A stretch of DNA of 10,000 nt from assembly GCA_030674155.1 (NCBI GenBank), contig CM060320.1:23385355-23395354 (forward strand), read 5' to 3'. This document shows positions 1-6,888 of this stretch, one piece after another. The notes under the pieces are model-generated. The model was not told the origin of the DNA. It saw only the letters and a program-made list of their open reading frames with translations, and made no database searches. Source of the DNA: Stramonita haemastoma (lineage: Eukaryota > Mollusca > Gastropoda > Neogastropoda > Muricidae). The translations under genes were made by a program, and so were the position numbers. Each line of letters begins with the position of its first letter. Positions within the stretch are counted from its first letter, which is position 1.

Positions 1-769
1 AAGCAGTGGCCCTTTTACATAATGAAGGATTTGCTTTTACTTGGTATATTTTTTAACACAGAACAGTACTTTCTATGCAGAAACCCCCTCCCCCCACACC
101 CAAGAAAAAAACCCACAACAAAACAAACAAAAACAACAAACATCTCCCCCTCTACCTCCCCCCCCCCCCCTGTAATTTTTACTGGAAAAAGGAAAGATGT
201 CTTCAGCATGAAAACACCAAAGTTAGTTCAGATTGAAAACCGGTAACTATGTAAAAAGAAAACAAAAAACCCACCAACTTTGTCGTGTTATCATTGCAGA
301 ATACTGTCTTAAAATTTTGGTACAATAAAAAAATTACTGTATGACTTAATTCATTACACCAGAGGTACTATTGTCCTAGCTCTAGACTGTTAAGTATGTA
401 AAAGTCAGCTGAGATATTCTCAACAAACAAACAAACAAAAAAATCAAGCACTAGTTTCATTCCAAAACTAACAGTATTCTTGACACAGGGCTATGATTTC
501 TGTTGGTGAAGATAACTTTACTTCTGTTCCCTTTTTGACACACTTAAGCATACTATCGTTCTCCCCAAAGTCAGAATGCAGCTACCTTCATAGTGGAAAA
601 AAAAAACAACGGTCGCATTCGCACAAATCTCACCATAGGTGAGCCGTTCTAGAAAAAAATAGTCCTTTTTTTTCAAACAGACAAGAGTGGCGACTACTGA
701 CAAGAATGATTTAAATACATGATTACTCTTTTCAATGCCACACCTTTTGACACAGTTAGGCTCCCATAG
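1..769. other. AT-rich DNA without a recognisable gene
   Basis: Contains a C-rich/A-rich low-complexity patch (about 85-175, with a 13-base C run at 158-170) and an (AAAC)n-like run near 420-440. Short open readings on both strands show no recognisable motif. Confidence 0.6.
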
Positions 770-786
770 TTGTCTATAGTCTTAGA

Positions 787-832
787 TTATTGTGTGTGTG
801 TGTGTGCGTGTGCGTGTGTTTGCATGCGCGCG

Positions 833-890
<58 letters not shown>

Positions 891-900
891 TGTGTGTGTT
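787..900. repeat. TG microsatellite, interrupted then pure
   Basis: An interrupted TG/CG section (787-838, with GCATGCGCGCGTGCAC) is followed by about 24 pure TG units from 839. Alternating purine-pyrimidine sequence can adopt Z-DNA. Confidence 0.97.
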
Positions 901-1137
901 TAACTATATAAAGCCCAGCCAGCAAGGAAAGCTGAGCAAATCTTTCCAGGACATGAACAAAACTGATCACAGTCAAACCCGATGGTGTACCCCCACCCCC
1001 CAAAAAGAGACACTCTCTTACAGGCGAACATTGTGTCTTTTTCTTGTTGTTGGTTTTGTGTTGTAGATGGATTTGTAGATGGATGAGAGGCGCTAAGCTT
1101 CAAGCTCAAGTACATGCATACTCGCGTATGTGTGGGT

Positions 1138-1350
1138 GCCTATGTGTGTGACACACACACACATACAATGTGCACACACACACAAAGTGCACAGACCCAA
1201 AGTTCACACAAAGTTCACACACACTCTCTCTAACACTAACACACACACACACACACACACACCACCACGCACACACACACGCACACCCCTCCCCTCCACG
1301 GCCACAATACACTCACCCACACAAACACACCCACACACACCCTCACCCAC
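1138..1350. repeat. CA microsatellite cluster, degenerate
   Basis: CA-rich tract with interruptions; the longest pure run is about 1240-1262. Histidine/threonine and cysteine/valine readings over it are repeat artefacts. Confidence 0.95.
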
Positions 1351-1440
1351 ACTTCAATCCATTGATCACATGGCCTCGCATCACAGCTACCTTCTCAGCA
1401 TACGACAACATCATGCGCAAGATAAAATCCACATAAAATC

Positions 1441-1620
1441 AAATAATAAATAACACCCTCCCTCCTCCTCCTCCCTTGCCCCCCCCCCCTCTCTCAACCC
1501 CTGCACCCCCTCCCACCCCCTACCCCACCCCCCAACCGTCCAAACTGGCAGTTTGTTTGTAGTTGTAGTAGTAGTAGTAGTAGCAGTTGCTGTAAACCCA
1601 AGTCACTCATGGTTTAGTAA
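1441..1620. repeat. C-rich low-complexity tract and (TAG)n run
   Basis: Pyrimidine-rich DNA with several C runs (about 1455-1540), then TAG triplets at about 1565-1583. No gene seen. Confidence 0.8.
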
Positions 1621-1777
1621 CACATCTCGTTTTATTGGATAGAGCGTTGAACAGCACACAAAAGTGTCTCTGCTGTCAATGTCCTGTTCAAAATAATGCA
1701 GCAAACAATCAAACAAAAAGAAATTCAAAAACCATCACACCATCTGGTGGTCTATTCAGTTCCAGATCACGAGGAGG

Positions 1778-1801
1778 ATTCTTTGTTGGGTGACAAAGAA
1801 T
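1778..1801. repeat. Perfect 9-bp hairpin
   Basis: ATTCTTTGT (1778-1786) and ACAAAGAAT (1793-1801) are exact inverted repeats around a six-base loop, TGGGTG, at the edge of the large TG array. Confidence 0.75.
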
Positions 1802-1821
1802 AGCAGTTGTTCCTTTATTAT

Positions 1822-1929
1822 GGTTGTGGTGGTGGTGGTGTGTAGGGGTGTGTGTGTGGGTGTGTGTGTTGTGGTGTGTGTATGTGTGGGTGTGTGGTGG
1901 GTGTGGTGTGTGGTGTGTGGTGGTGGCGG

Positions 1930-1973
<44 letters not shown>

Positions 1974-1983
1974 TGTGTGTGTG

Positions 1984-2015
<32 letters not shown>

Positions 2016-2046
2016 GTGTGTGGTGTGTGGTGTGTGGTGGTGGCGG

Positions 2047-2100
<54 letters not shown>

Positions 2101-2120
2101 TGTGATGTGTCTGTGTTGTG

Positions 2121-2169
<49 letters not shown>

Positions 2170-2187
2170 GTGTGTGTGTGTGTGTTC
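1822..2187. repeat. Compound TG/TGG array with a 117-bp internal duplication
   Basis: Mostly TG with TGG interruptions. A distinctive block, GTGTGGTGGTGGCGGTAGTG, appears twice; its TGGCGGTAG falls at 1924 and at 2041, so a 117-bp unit was duplicated inside the array. Readings of poly Cys-Val or His-Thr are artefacts. Confidence 0.95.
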
Positions 2188-2218
2188 GGCTTTATGTACA
2201 CTATTAGTTATTTTAGAT

Positions 2219-2290
2219 AAGTGTGTGTGTATTTTTGTGTGTGTGTGCGCGCGCGTGCGTACATGCGTGCGTACGTGCATGCGTGCGTGA
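2219..2290. repeat. TG array grading into alternating CG/TG DNA
   Basis: TG units lead into GCGCGCGCGTGCGTACATGCGT and related GTGC/GTAC words (2246-2288), nearly perfect alternating purine-pyrimidine, a strong Z-DNA-type sequence. Confidence 0.9.
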
Positions 2291-3030
2291 GCATATTATG
2301 TGTAAAATGTGTTGACTTCATCTCCAGTTCTGTCGTGTTTCTACACAATTCAGCACCGTGTGGTATCTCGTATGATCAATGACTTGTCTTTGAGCAGTCT
2401 GTGAAGAAAAAAAAATGTATGGCGATTGGGACAGGGGGTAGGTAAGTGACCACTGAAAATCAAGTCTGGTCTGCCATGCTACCGTCACACTCAATATAGT
2501 GTAGCATTACTGTGTCAAACTGCACAGGTTTTTTTTTCGATTTTCCTCCCATTTTTTTTAAATATTGAAAATTCATATCACTGATGGGCTTTGTTACAAA
2601 GCAGTAACATCCGAAAACCTCCTCTTTTCATTTCTTTCTTTCTTTCTTTTTTGTTTTGGCAGACGTTTCAGCAAGTAGCCAGTCTTTTTAATACCCTTTC
2701 TTCAAGAACTAGATTCATTTCGAGGGTTTTAAACTCCAGATTCCAAAGTGTGTGCTTAGTATCTTAGGTGACAATCTTCCTCTTCTGAACTGACAAAAAA
2801 AAGAGGTCACAAGTTTTGTTTGCCACTTGAAAAAAAACACACACACACATACACACAGGAACCGTTTCTTGCTGTGGTAGACTTGAGAGAGATTCTGGCA
2901 TAATAAGCGCAGACGACCCCTAAAAGTCTTTCGCGGCATAGTTGTTTTTTTTTCCTTCTGGCTTAGGCCTGGGGAAAAAAAAGACAAAGAAAACTCCTCT
3001 TCATTCCTACCAAAAGAGTTGACAAAGGCC
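2291..3030. other. Gene-free DNA downstream of PTK7
   Basis: Contains A and T runs, a (TTTC)n run near 2630-2650 and a short CA run at 2837-2859. A minus-strand open reading at 3035-2715 has no recognisable motif and is Phe/Lys-rich from homopolymer runs. Part may be PTK7 3' UTR if a distal poly(A) site is used. Confidence 0.55.
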
Positions 3031-3152
3031 GACATACGTCACACAGTCGTCAGAGACAGAAAAAAAAGGAACTGATGTCGTAGTAGTTCGTGATGATGCG
3101 CGTCATGCAACGTCACTGCTGGTGGCCAGAGACAGTAAATTCTGCTAACATA

Positions 3153-3158
3153 TTTAAT
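3153..3158 (-). promoter_or_regulatory. Candidate variant polyadenylation signal (ATTAAA)
   Basis: Plus-strand TTTAAT reads ATTAAA on the gene strand, about 105 bases past the PTK7 stop. No AATAAA is nearer; AATAAA on this strand appears at 1819-1814 and 1636-1631. Another ATTAAA lies at 2692-2687. Which is used cannot be told from sequence, and the hexamer is common by chance in AT-rich DNA. Confidence 0.3.
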
Positions 3159-3200
3159 TAATTAAGCCGCGCGTCATATTACAACGTCATTGCTGTTGTT

Positions 3201-3247
3201 GGAGAGGAGAGGGAAGGGAGGGGAGGGAGGGGGAAGGGGAAAGACAA
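3201..3247 (-). repeat. Homopyrimidine tract in the PTK7 3' UTR region
   Basis: The plus strand is almost pure purine (GGAGAGG, GGGAGG and GGGGAAGGGG blocks), so the gene strand carries a CU-rich tract a few tens of bases after the stop codon. Several G runs of three or more on the plus strand could form a G-quadruplex. It could bind polypyrimidine-tract proteins in RNA (inference). Confidence 0.6.
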
Positions 3248-3262
3248 GCACCAACTGCGTCG

Positions 3263-3865
3263 TCATACAACGTCGGTGTTGACCAGAGACAGCAGCGTGC
3301 AGATCTCGGAGAAGAGGGGCCGCTGGGAGGGCTGCTGGGTGGTGCAGCGCTGCAGGAGGGAGAGGAGGGGCGGGGGTCCCTCAGGGGGCTCCAGACTGGC
3401 CTGGCCGTGCTGCAGGGCCCTCAGCACCTCCTCGTCGCTCATCAGGCGGTAGGGCAGGTCGGCCAGCTGCAGCACCTCCCAGGTGAACACCCCGAAGGCC
3501 CACACGTCGCCCCAGGTGGTGGTGGTGGGGGGCCCCGACCCGTCCTCCGCCGCCGCCACGACGGCCTCGGGGGCCAGCCAGCGCAGGGGCACCAGGCGCT
3601 GGTGGTGCAGCGGGTAGTACTCGCTGGCGTACACGTCCCCGCAGAGGGAGGGCCGCGCCACCTTCAGCTGCAGGCGCGAGGTCAGCAGCACGTTGCGCGC
3701 GGCCAGGTCCCCGTGCACCAGCCCCTGGGTGGCCAGCGCCTCCATGCCGGCGCCCACCTGCTGCACCATGCTCACCTTCTGCGTCAGCGTCAGGGCCGGC
3801 ACCCGCGTGCCCCGCCCCCGCCCGTTGTCGCTGCGCGTGGCCAGCAGGAACTGTTTGAGGTCTCC
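3263..3865 (-). CDS. PTK7: PTK7-like receptor pseudokinase, terminal C-lobe exon with stop codon
   Basis: Encodes 200 codons and the TGA stop at 3265-3263. PTK7 is a single-pass Wnt/planar-polarity co-receptor whose kinase fold is regarded as catalytically inactive (family knowledge). Seen in order: GDLKQFLL (helix D), catalytic-loop equivalent HGDLAARN, the DFG position replaced by RPS in [16 protein letters not shown] in the activation segment, VPLRWLAPE (APE kept), [12 protein letters not shown] (helix F Asp kept), and QRPLFSEI near the end. HRD Arg is Gly and DFG Asp is Arg, so a pseudokinase is expected. An extra Gly/Pro/Thr stretch ([10 protein letters not shown]) sits between APE and helix F. 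The C-terminal tail after the fold is very short ([10 protein letters not shown]). Acceptor AG is at 3867-3866. The exon is markedly GC-rich against its AT-rich flanks, and a related copy of its last 30 bases lies downstream. Confidence 0.93.
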   Translation of the reverse strand, partial: GDLKQFLLATRSDNGRGRGTRVPALTLTQKVSMVQQVGAGMEALATQGLVHGDLAARNVLLTSRLQLKVARPSLCGDVYASEYYPLHHQRLVPLRWLAPEAVVAAAEDGSGPPTTTTWGDVWAFGVFTWEVLQLADLPYRLMSDEEVLRALQHGQASLEPPEGPPPLLSLLQRCTTQQPSQRPLFSEICTLLSLVNTDVV

Positions 3866-3884
3866 CTGTGAGGGGGAAGAAATA

Positions 3885-4019
3885 GAGATGTACAGGCACA
3901 GAGACAGACAGACAGGCACAGAGACATACAGACACACAGATACAGACACACAGATACAGACACACAGACACAGTCACACAGACACACAGGCACACAGACA
4001 CACAGGCACACAGACAGAC

Positions 4020-4101
<82 letters not shown>
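3885..4101. repeat. CAGA/CACAGA minisatellite plus (CA)26 next to the last PTK7 exon
   Basis: CACAGACA, GATACAGA and CAGACAGA units (about 3895-4048) are followed by about 26 pure CA units (4049-4100). On the gene strand it is a UG then UGUC-rich tract ending about 20 bases before the acceptor at 3866. Confidence 0.96.
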
Positions 4102-4244
4102 GGTTTATAGGAAGTGTTTCACTCACGTGCACACACCTACATAAAAATAAATTCCTCCTACCTGACCCTTTACATACAAGGAAAGGGAAAGGTTTGGTAT
4201 GAGGCCATGTTTCGAACCTCGGTACAATAAACTGTCCTCTTGGT

Positions 4245-4325
4245 TTTAAGATTTATTGGATTGTCTTGTTATGTATTGAGTTGTATTGTGTTTTATTGTA
4301 TTGCATTGTAATGATTTGTATTTTT
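4245..4325. repeat. Degenerate TTGTA/TATTG pentanucleotide repeat
   Basis: Repeated ATTG, TTGTATTG and GTATTG words with drift. Old, imperfect microsatellite inside an intron. Confidence 0.65.
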
Positions 4326-4559
4326 TATACTTCTTTCAGTCACAGCAGTTTGGGTTTGAATGATGTTTATTCAGAAAGAAAGATACAGGACATACATACT
4401 AATGATTAGCTGACGACCTATACTTGACATAGGGGTCTGAACAGCGTATTGCTCAGCGCACATCAACGGCCTGTTTTGAGAGGGCGCAGATAGGCTGAAC
4501 TAGCTGTTTGAGGGAATTTCGCTCTCCGATTTTTGTTTTGTTTGGTTTAGTTCCTTGAC

Positions 4560-4970
4560 AAGGCCTCCGAGGTTCACCAGTGGTGAGATTTTGCATAGGC
4601 GACCATTTCCCCACCACTAAGGTAGCCGCATTCCCACGTCGGGGACCATGTATAAACACGACACCAGCAGTGTGCATGCAGTTTTTGTAAATTTATCATC
4701 CCTCCCCTACCAGAACTCTTCCAAAAAGCAGAAGGCGCTTTAACGTGGGCACAAGATGTTCTGCGTGCTTTCGTTTTGCACACGGGACCTCGGTTTATAG
4801 TCTTATCCGAAATACTTTCAAGAAGGGGGGGGGGGGGGGAGGAGTCAAGTCAGTACTGATATGAATTAGGTTACACAGGAAAAATCCCCTGGAACAGTTG
4901 TCTCAAGGGTGGCTCGATTTCAGTCCGTCAGATCACGAGCTCTAACCACTAGGCTACTCCATCCCTCAGA
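4560..4970 (-). mobile_element. Probable second SINE-like family, boundaries uncertain
   Basis: At 4956-4946 the minus strand reads TAGCCTAGTGG, matching the pol III box A consensus, and is followed by GTTAGAGCTCGTGATCTGACGG as in tRNA-headed SINEs (box B weak, around AATCGAGCC). The body includes a 15-base G run at 4825-4839. A segment at 4679-4735 recurs at 9871-9930 in the same orientation, which shows that at least this part is interspersed. A further box A-like sequence (TACCTTAGTGG, one mismatch) lies at 4624-4614, so two elements may be nested. Confidence 0.5.
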
Positions 4971-5047
4971 ATGGGAATGAGTGCAACACTCTTTTTAGTT
5001 GTTGTTGTAAAGTGTGGAAGGAGCTGCTGTGCAAAGTGACCACTCAC

Positions 5048-5334
5048 CCAGTCGCAGTACTCGGTGATGAGGAAGTGCGGTTCCTGCTCCCGACACACGC
5101 CGACGAAGTGGACGACATTGGGGTGGTCCAGACGGGCGAAGAGGTCAACCTCGGCGTAGAACTCCCGACTCTCGCGCTCCCCTTTGCTCAGCAAGGACTT
5201 GACCACCACCAGCAGCTCTCCTCCTTGACCCTGACCTTGACCCTGACCTTGACCCGCAACCTCGCTTCCACCGGCACTTCCTCGCGGCGGAGCTTTGGCC
5301 CTCGCCAGGAACACGTCCCCGTAGCAGCCTTTAC
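5048..5334 (-). CDS. PTK7: PTK7-like receptor pseudokinase, kinase N-lobe exon
   Basis: Encodes 95 codons plus two bases of a split Gly codon. Read in order: glycine-rich loop GKGCYG followed by DVFLARAKA (beta-1/2); a Gly/Gln insertion containing (GQ)5; LLVVVKSLLSK with the beta-3 lysine retained; REFYAEVDLFARLDHPNVVHFVGVC covering helix C (probable Glu in YAEVD) and beta-4; then LITEYCDW at the hinge. Acceptor AG is at 5336-5335 after a CT-rich tract; donor GTGAGT starts at 5047 directly after the TGG codon, so the exit phase is 0. The pattern CREQEPHFLITEYCDW|GDLKQFL across the next junction is diagnostic for PTK7 rather than ROR, MuSK or Trk. The (GQ)5 segment comes from a coding hexanucleotide repeat and lengthens the beta-2/beta-3 region. 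I am confident of family and boundaries. Confidence 0.9.
5225..5254 (-). repeat. Coding hexanucleotide repeat (GGTCAR)5 in the PTK7 N-lobe
   Basis: Five tandem hexamers alternating TTGACC and CTGACC on the plus strand read GGTCAA/GGTCAG on the coding strand and encode Gly-Gln five times. The repeat is in frame and copy-number change keeps frame. It lies between the glycine loop and the beta-3 lysine. Confidence 0.93.
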
Positions 5335-5671
5335 CTGAGGGTGAGAGGGGGCGAATCTGGCTTGAAGGTAGGCTTGCTTGCAATATTCGTGATACACCCT
5401 TACCTAGTTTACCTTGTCTAGGCAGAATAACCAAATTTTTGGTAGGTCTGATTATATCGAATTCCCTGTGGAGCTATCCAATGTAGGGACTGTACCATCA
5501 ACGATCCACCATCATGTATTGTTTCTCCCCGTGTCAGGTAAGTATGATAACCGAGTGTGAAAATTACAGCTTCAAATACTCAAATTTGTAGGTAAGAAAT
5601 TATTTAACAAGAAACAAGCAAGATTCAACCTTGTCAATCAAATAATGTGAAAGCTGGATGCTAGGATAAAA

Positions 5672-5968
5672 GTTAAAGGTAAAGGTGTCCCATAACCTAT
5701 GTGGTCGTAGAGGAGCAAGGCATCAGAGACCTCAGCTTCTCTAGGGGCCAGCATATTGAGGGCGGCGTCCATCTCCTCTCTCTCTCTCTCTGCTTTAACT
5801 TCCCTGACCTCAAAGAGGGCAGGTACCCATTAAGCGCTGGGTGAAGTGGGGGACGGCACTGAAGCCAAGACGCACAAGCCGTCGACATCCAATTGGTAGC
5901 CACTTTGAGGCTGCTTAACCTTGACTGGGGGAAAGTGAGTGCTCTGACCACTGAGCTATTCCATTGCT
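5672..5968 (-). mobile_element. tRNA-derived SINE-like element, copy 1
   Basis: About 295 bp that align along their length with the element at 7966-8270 in the same orientation. Shared blocks include the CCCATA-CCT-TGTGGTCGTAG segment, CAGCATATTG, GGGCGGCG, CTGAAGCCAAGACGC and GCTCTGACCACTGAGCTAT. On the minus strand 5958-5948 reads TAGCTCAGTGG, a perfect tRNA-type pol III box A; a matching box B is not clear. The 3' end (low coordinates) carries ACCTTT units and a T-rich tail. An internal CT run lies near 5775-5792. No clear target-site duplication. I do not know a family name. Confidence 0.75.
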
Positions 5969-6010
5969 CTTCAAAGTGTTTTGTGTCTTTTATTTCATGT
6001 CATTTTTTAA

Positions 6011-6348
6011 CATTATACTTGTTTGTTTAATTAAGTGAAACTTAAATGGTACGGGCATGTCACAAGATCAAAAGGACTTGCAAAAACAATGCTGCAAGGC
6101 ACTGTCCAAGGAGGAAGAAAAAGAGGCAGATCAAGGTAGAGATGGGAGGACAACCTCAGCGAATGGACAGGCCTAGAACTCAACAAAACTTTGAGAAAGG
6201 CAGAACAGAGAGAGGAATGGAGGGAACTGGTTGTCAAGTCTTCACTCACCACGGTCGCCAGACTAAGGGATAGGTAGATAGATAGAAAACAAAACCACTG
6301 AACCCTTAACGAAACCTGTCACAAAAAATCAGCATTATACTGGTTTGT
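6011..6348. repeat. Direct repeat flanking the LINE remnant (possible target-site duplication)
   Basis: CATTATACTTGTTTGT at 6011-6026 and CATTATACTGGTTTGT at 6333-6348 differ at one of 16 positions and bracket the LINE tail. This fits a target-site duplication. It could also reflect the older tandem duplication just downstream, because the second copy is also the end of that repeat unit. Confidence 0.45.
6035..6277 (+). pseudogene. Degenerate C-terminal end of a LINE reverse-transcriptase ORF
   Basis: Reading from 6038 gives KLKWYGHVTRSKGLAKTMLQ, then a basic GGRKRGRSR segment, a stop (TAG, 6137-6139), RWEDNLSEWTGLELNKTLRK, EEWRELVVKSS and RLRDR followed by TAG at 6275-6277. The W-x-GHV, RWEDN, EWTG and EEWRELV motifs are the familiar tail that follows the reverse transcriptase domain in many invertebrate non-LTR retrotransposons. 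Only about 80 codons remain: the element is 5'-truncated (an in-frame TAA at 6032-6034 lies outside the homology) and has one internal stop. Its strand is opposite to PTK7. A short GATA-type tail (TAGGTAGATAGATAG) follows the stop, as in several LINE families. I cannot assign the clade. Not functional. Confidence 0.8.
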
Positions 6349-6409
6349 AACAAAACCACTGAATCCTTAAGGAAACGTTTACCAAAAAAATCACTATCAT
6401 ACTATATCA
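6288..6409. repeat. Tandem duplication, two units of about 61 bp
   Basis: Unit one starts at 6288 and unit two at 6349, both with AACAAAACCACTGAA, then CCTTAA, GAAAC, a short A run followed by TCA, and a CAT..TACT block. The second unit is diverged towards its end. Confidence 0.75.
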
Positions 6410-6450
6410 TTATCACTAAATTGTAACACCACCCCAGAAGCCTGTCTCAC

Positions 6451-6678
6451 CCATGATGCCCAGGGTGTTCAGCTGGTGGCGAGGGTACTGCAGACGGTCC
6501 AGGCTGGGCCGACGACTGCGGGACTGCTGGGACTGGGAGGAGTGGGAGGGGTGGGAGGAGAGGGCGGAGCCGGCGTGGGAGCGGTTGTCGCTGTCGCTGC
6601 GGAACTGGGTGCACGAGTCCCGGTCCTTCATCAGCAACTCGTGCTGCTCGCGGTGCAGGTCGCCGTTCTCCGTCTTCA
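6451..6678 (-). CDS. PTK7: PTK7-like receptor pseudokinase, juxtamembrane exon (partial gene)
   Basis: Encodes 75 whole codons plus split codons at both ends: the cytoplasmic juxtamembrane segment between the membrane span and the kinase fold. Seen: a polar, Ser/Arg-rich stretch (SSHPSHSSQSQQSRSRRPS) leading into DRLQYPRHQLNTLGIMG, which lines up with the region of known PTK7 proteins just before the glycine loop. The acceptor is AG at 6680-6679 and the donor is GTGAGA from 6450 down. The last base G joins GT of the next exon to make the first glycine of the glycine loop, so the junction is phase 1 and supports the exon pair independently. RRPS is a possible basophilic-kinase phosphosite (inference). 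The upstream exon, expected to carry the transmembrane helix, is not in the window. The short conserved segment alone would be weak; linkage to the next exons makes the call strong. Confidence 0.82.
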
Positions 6679-6688
6679 CTGGAACGTG

Positions 6689-6743
6689 TAGAGAACGTGT
6701 AAAGAACGTATAAAGAACGTATAAAGAACGTATAAAGAACGTA
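6689..6743 (-). repeat. 11-bp tandem repeat, about five copies, at a PTK7 splice acceptor
   Basis: Five copies of an 11-mer, TAAAGAACGTA on the plus strand, are followed by a partial copy reaching 6681. The repeat ends directly at the acceptor AG (6680-6679) of the juxtamembrane exon. On the gene strand each unit contributes a TTCTTT block, so the repeat supplies most of the pyrimidine tract. The copy nearest the exon is the most diverged. Confidence 0.9.
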
Positions 6744-6818
6744 TGATTTTTTCCCTGGGAGGTGAAGGAAGAAAGCAAGCAGGAAACTGAACGGCAGGCG
6801 TGAAAAGGCGTTACAATT

Positions 6819-6888
<70 letters not shown>

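Larger units (their letters stand above)
3036..3295 (-). repeat. Four-member spaced repeat including the PTK7 stop-codon region
   Basis: On the minus strand a core resembling CTGTCTCTG...GACGTT..TGACG occurs four times. The plus-strand CGTC anchors lie at 3271-3274, 3185-3188, 3111-3114 and 3037-3040, a spacing of 86, 74 and 74 bases. The first member is the end of the PTK7 coding exon. The copy ending at 3103 matches the terminal 30 bases closely over 33 bases, with an in-frame 3-base indel and the TGA kept. The copy at 3174-3202 keeps GACGTTGTA and a nearby TGA. The copy near 3036-3058 is the most diverged. DNA between cores is not visibly repeated. Confidence 0.65.
3866..5047 (-). other. 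PTK7 intron between N-lobe and C-lobe exons (1182 bp)
   Basis: GT-AG intron joining EYCDW to GDLKQFL in phase 0. In transcript order it holds a SINE-like element (about 4970 to 4560), AT-rich DNA with a degenerate TTGTA-type repeat (about 4325-4245), and a large TG/TGTC array (4101 to about 3885) ending about 20 bases before the acceptor. No additional exon with PTK7 similarity was seen. Confidence 0.88.
5335..6450 (-). other. PTK7 intron between juxtamembrane and N-lobe exons (1116 bp)
   Basis: GT-AG intron, phase 1, with donor GTGAGA and acceptor CACCCTCAG. It contains a 61-bp tandem duplication, a LINE C-terminal remnant on the opposite strand (6035-6277), and a SINE-like element (about 5672-5968) on the same strand as the gene. 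The remaining stretch 5340-5670 holds nothing I recognise. Confidence 0.88.

Noticed and set aside
1756..2290. Long open readings of His-Thr or Cys-Val on both strands
   Set aside because: They are translations of the TG/CA microsatellite; every frame is open because the repeat lacks stops.
2715..3035. 106-codon minus-strand reading downstream of PTK7
   Set aside because: No recognisable motif; composition follows A/T runs and a CA repeat. Not supported as a gene.
3037..3274. Regularly spaced repeats as a CRISPR array
   Set aside because: Only four degenerate cores in a clearly eukaryotic locus, one of them coding; spacing is not uniform.
3866..3949. Extension of the terminal PTK7 exon to an upstream ATG
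   Set aside because: The added residues are microsatellite-coded; a clean acceptor at 3867-3866 joins the conserved hinge in phase.
3381..4202. Other-frame readings over the terminal PTK7 exon and the CA array
   Set aside because: Shadow frames of a GC-rich exon continued by a microsatellite; the kinase frame has clear motifs and the others have none.
4205..4225. Box B-like GGTTCGAAACA on the minus strand
   Set aside because: No box A at the proper distance; at most a SINE fragment.
4946..4956. Functional tRNA genes at the box A sequences (also 5948-5958 and 8250-8260)
   Set aside because: No full cloverleaf and weak or missing box B; they fit SINE heads.
6046..6273. 75-codon plus-strand reading starting with ATG
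   Set aside because: Shadow frame of the LINE tail, whose true frame is recognisable but interrupted.
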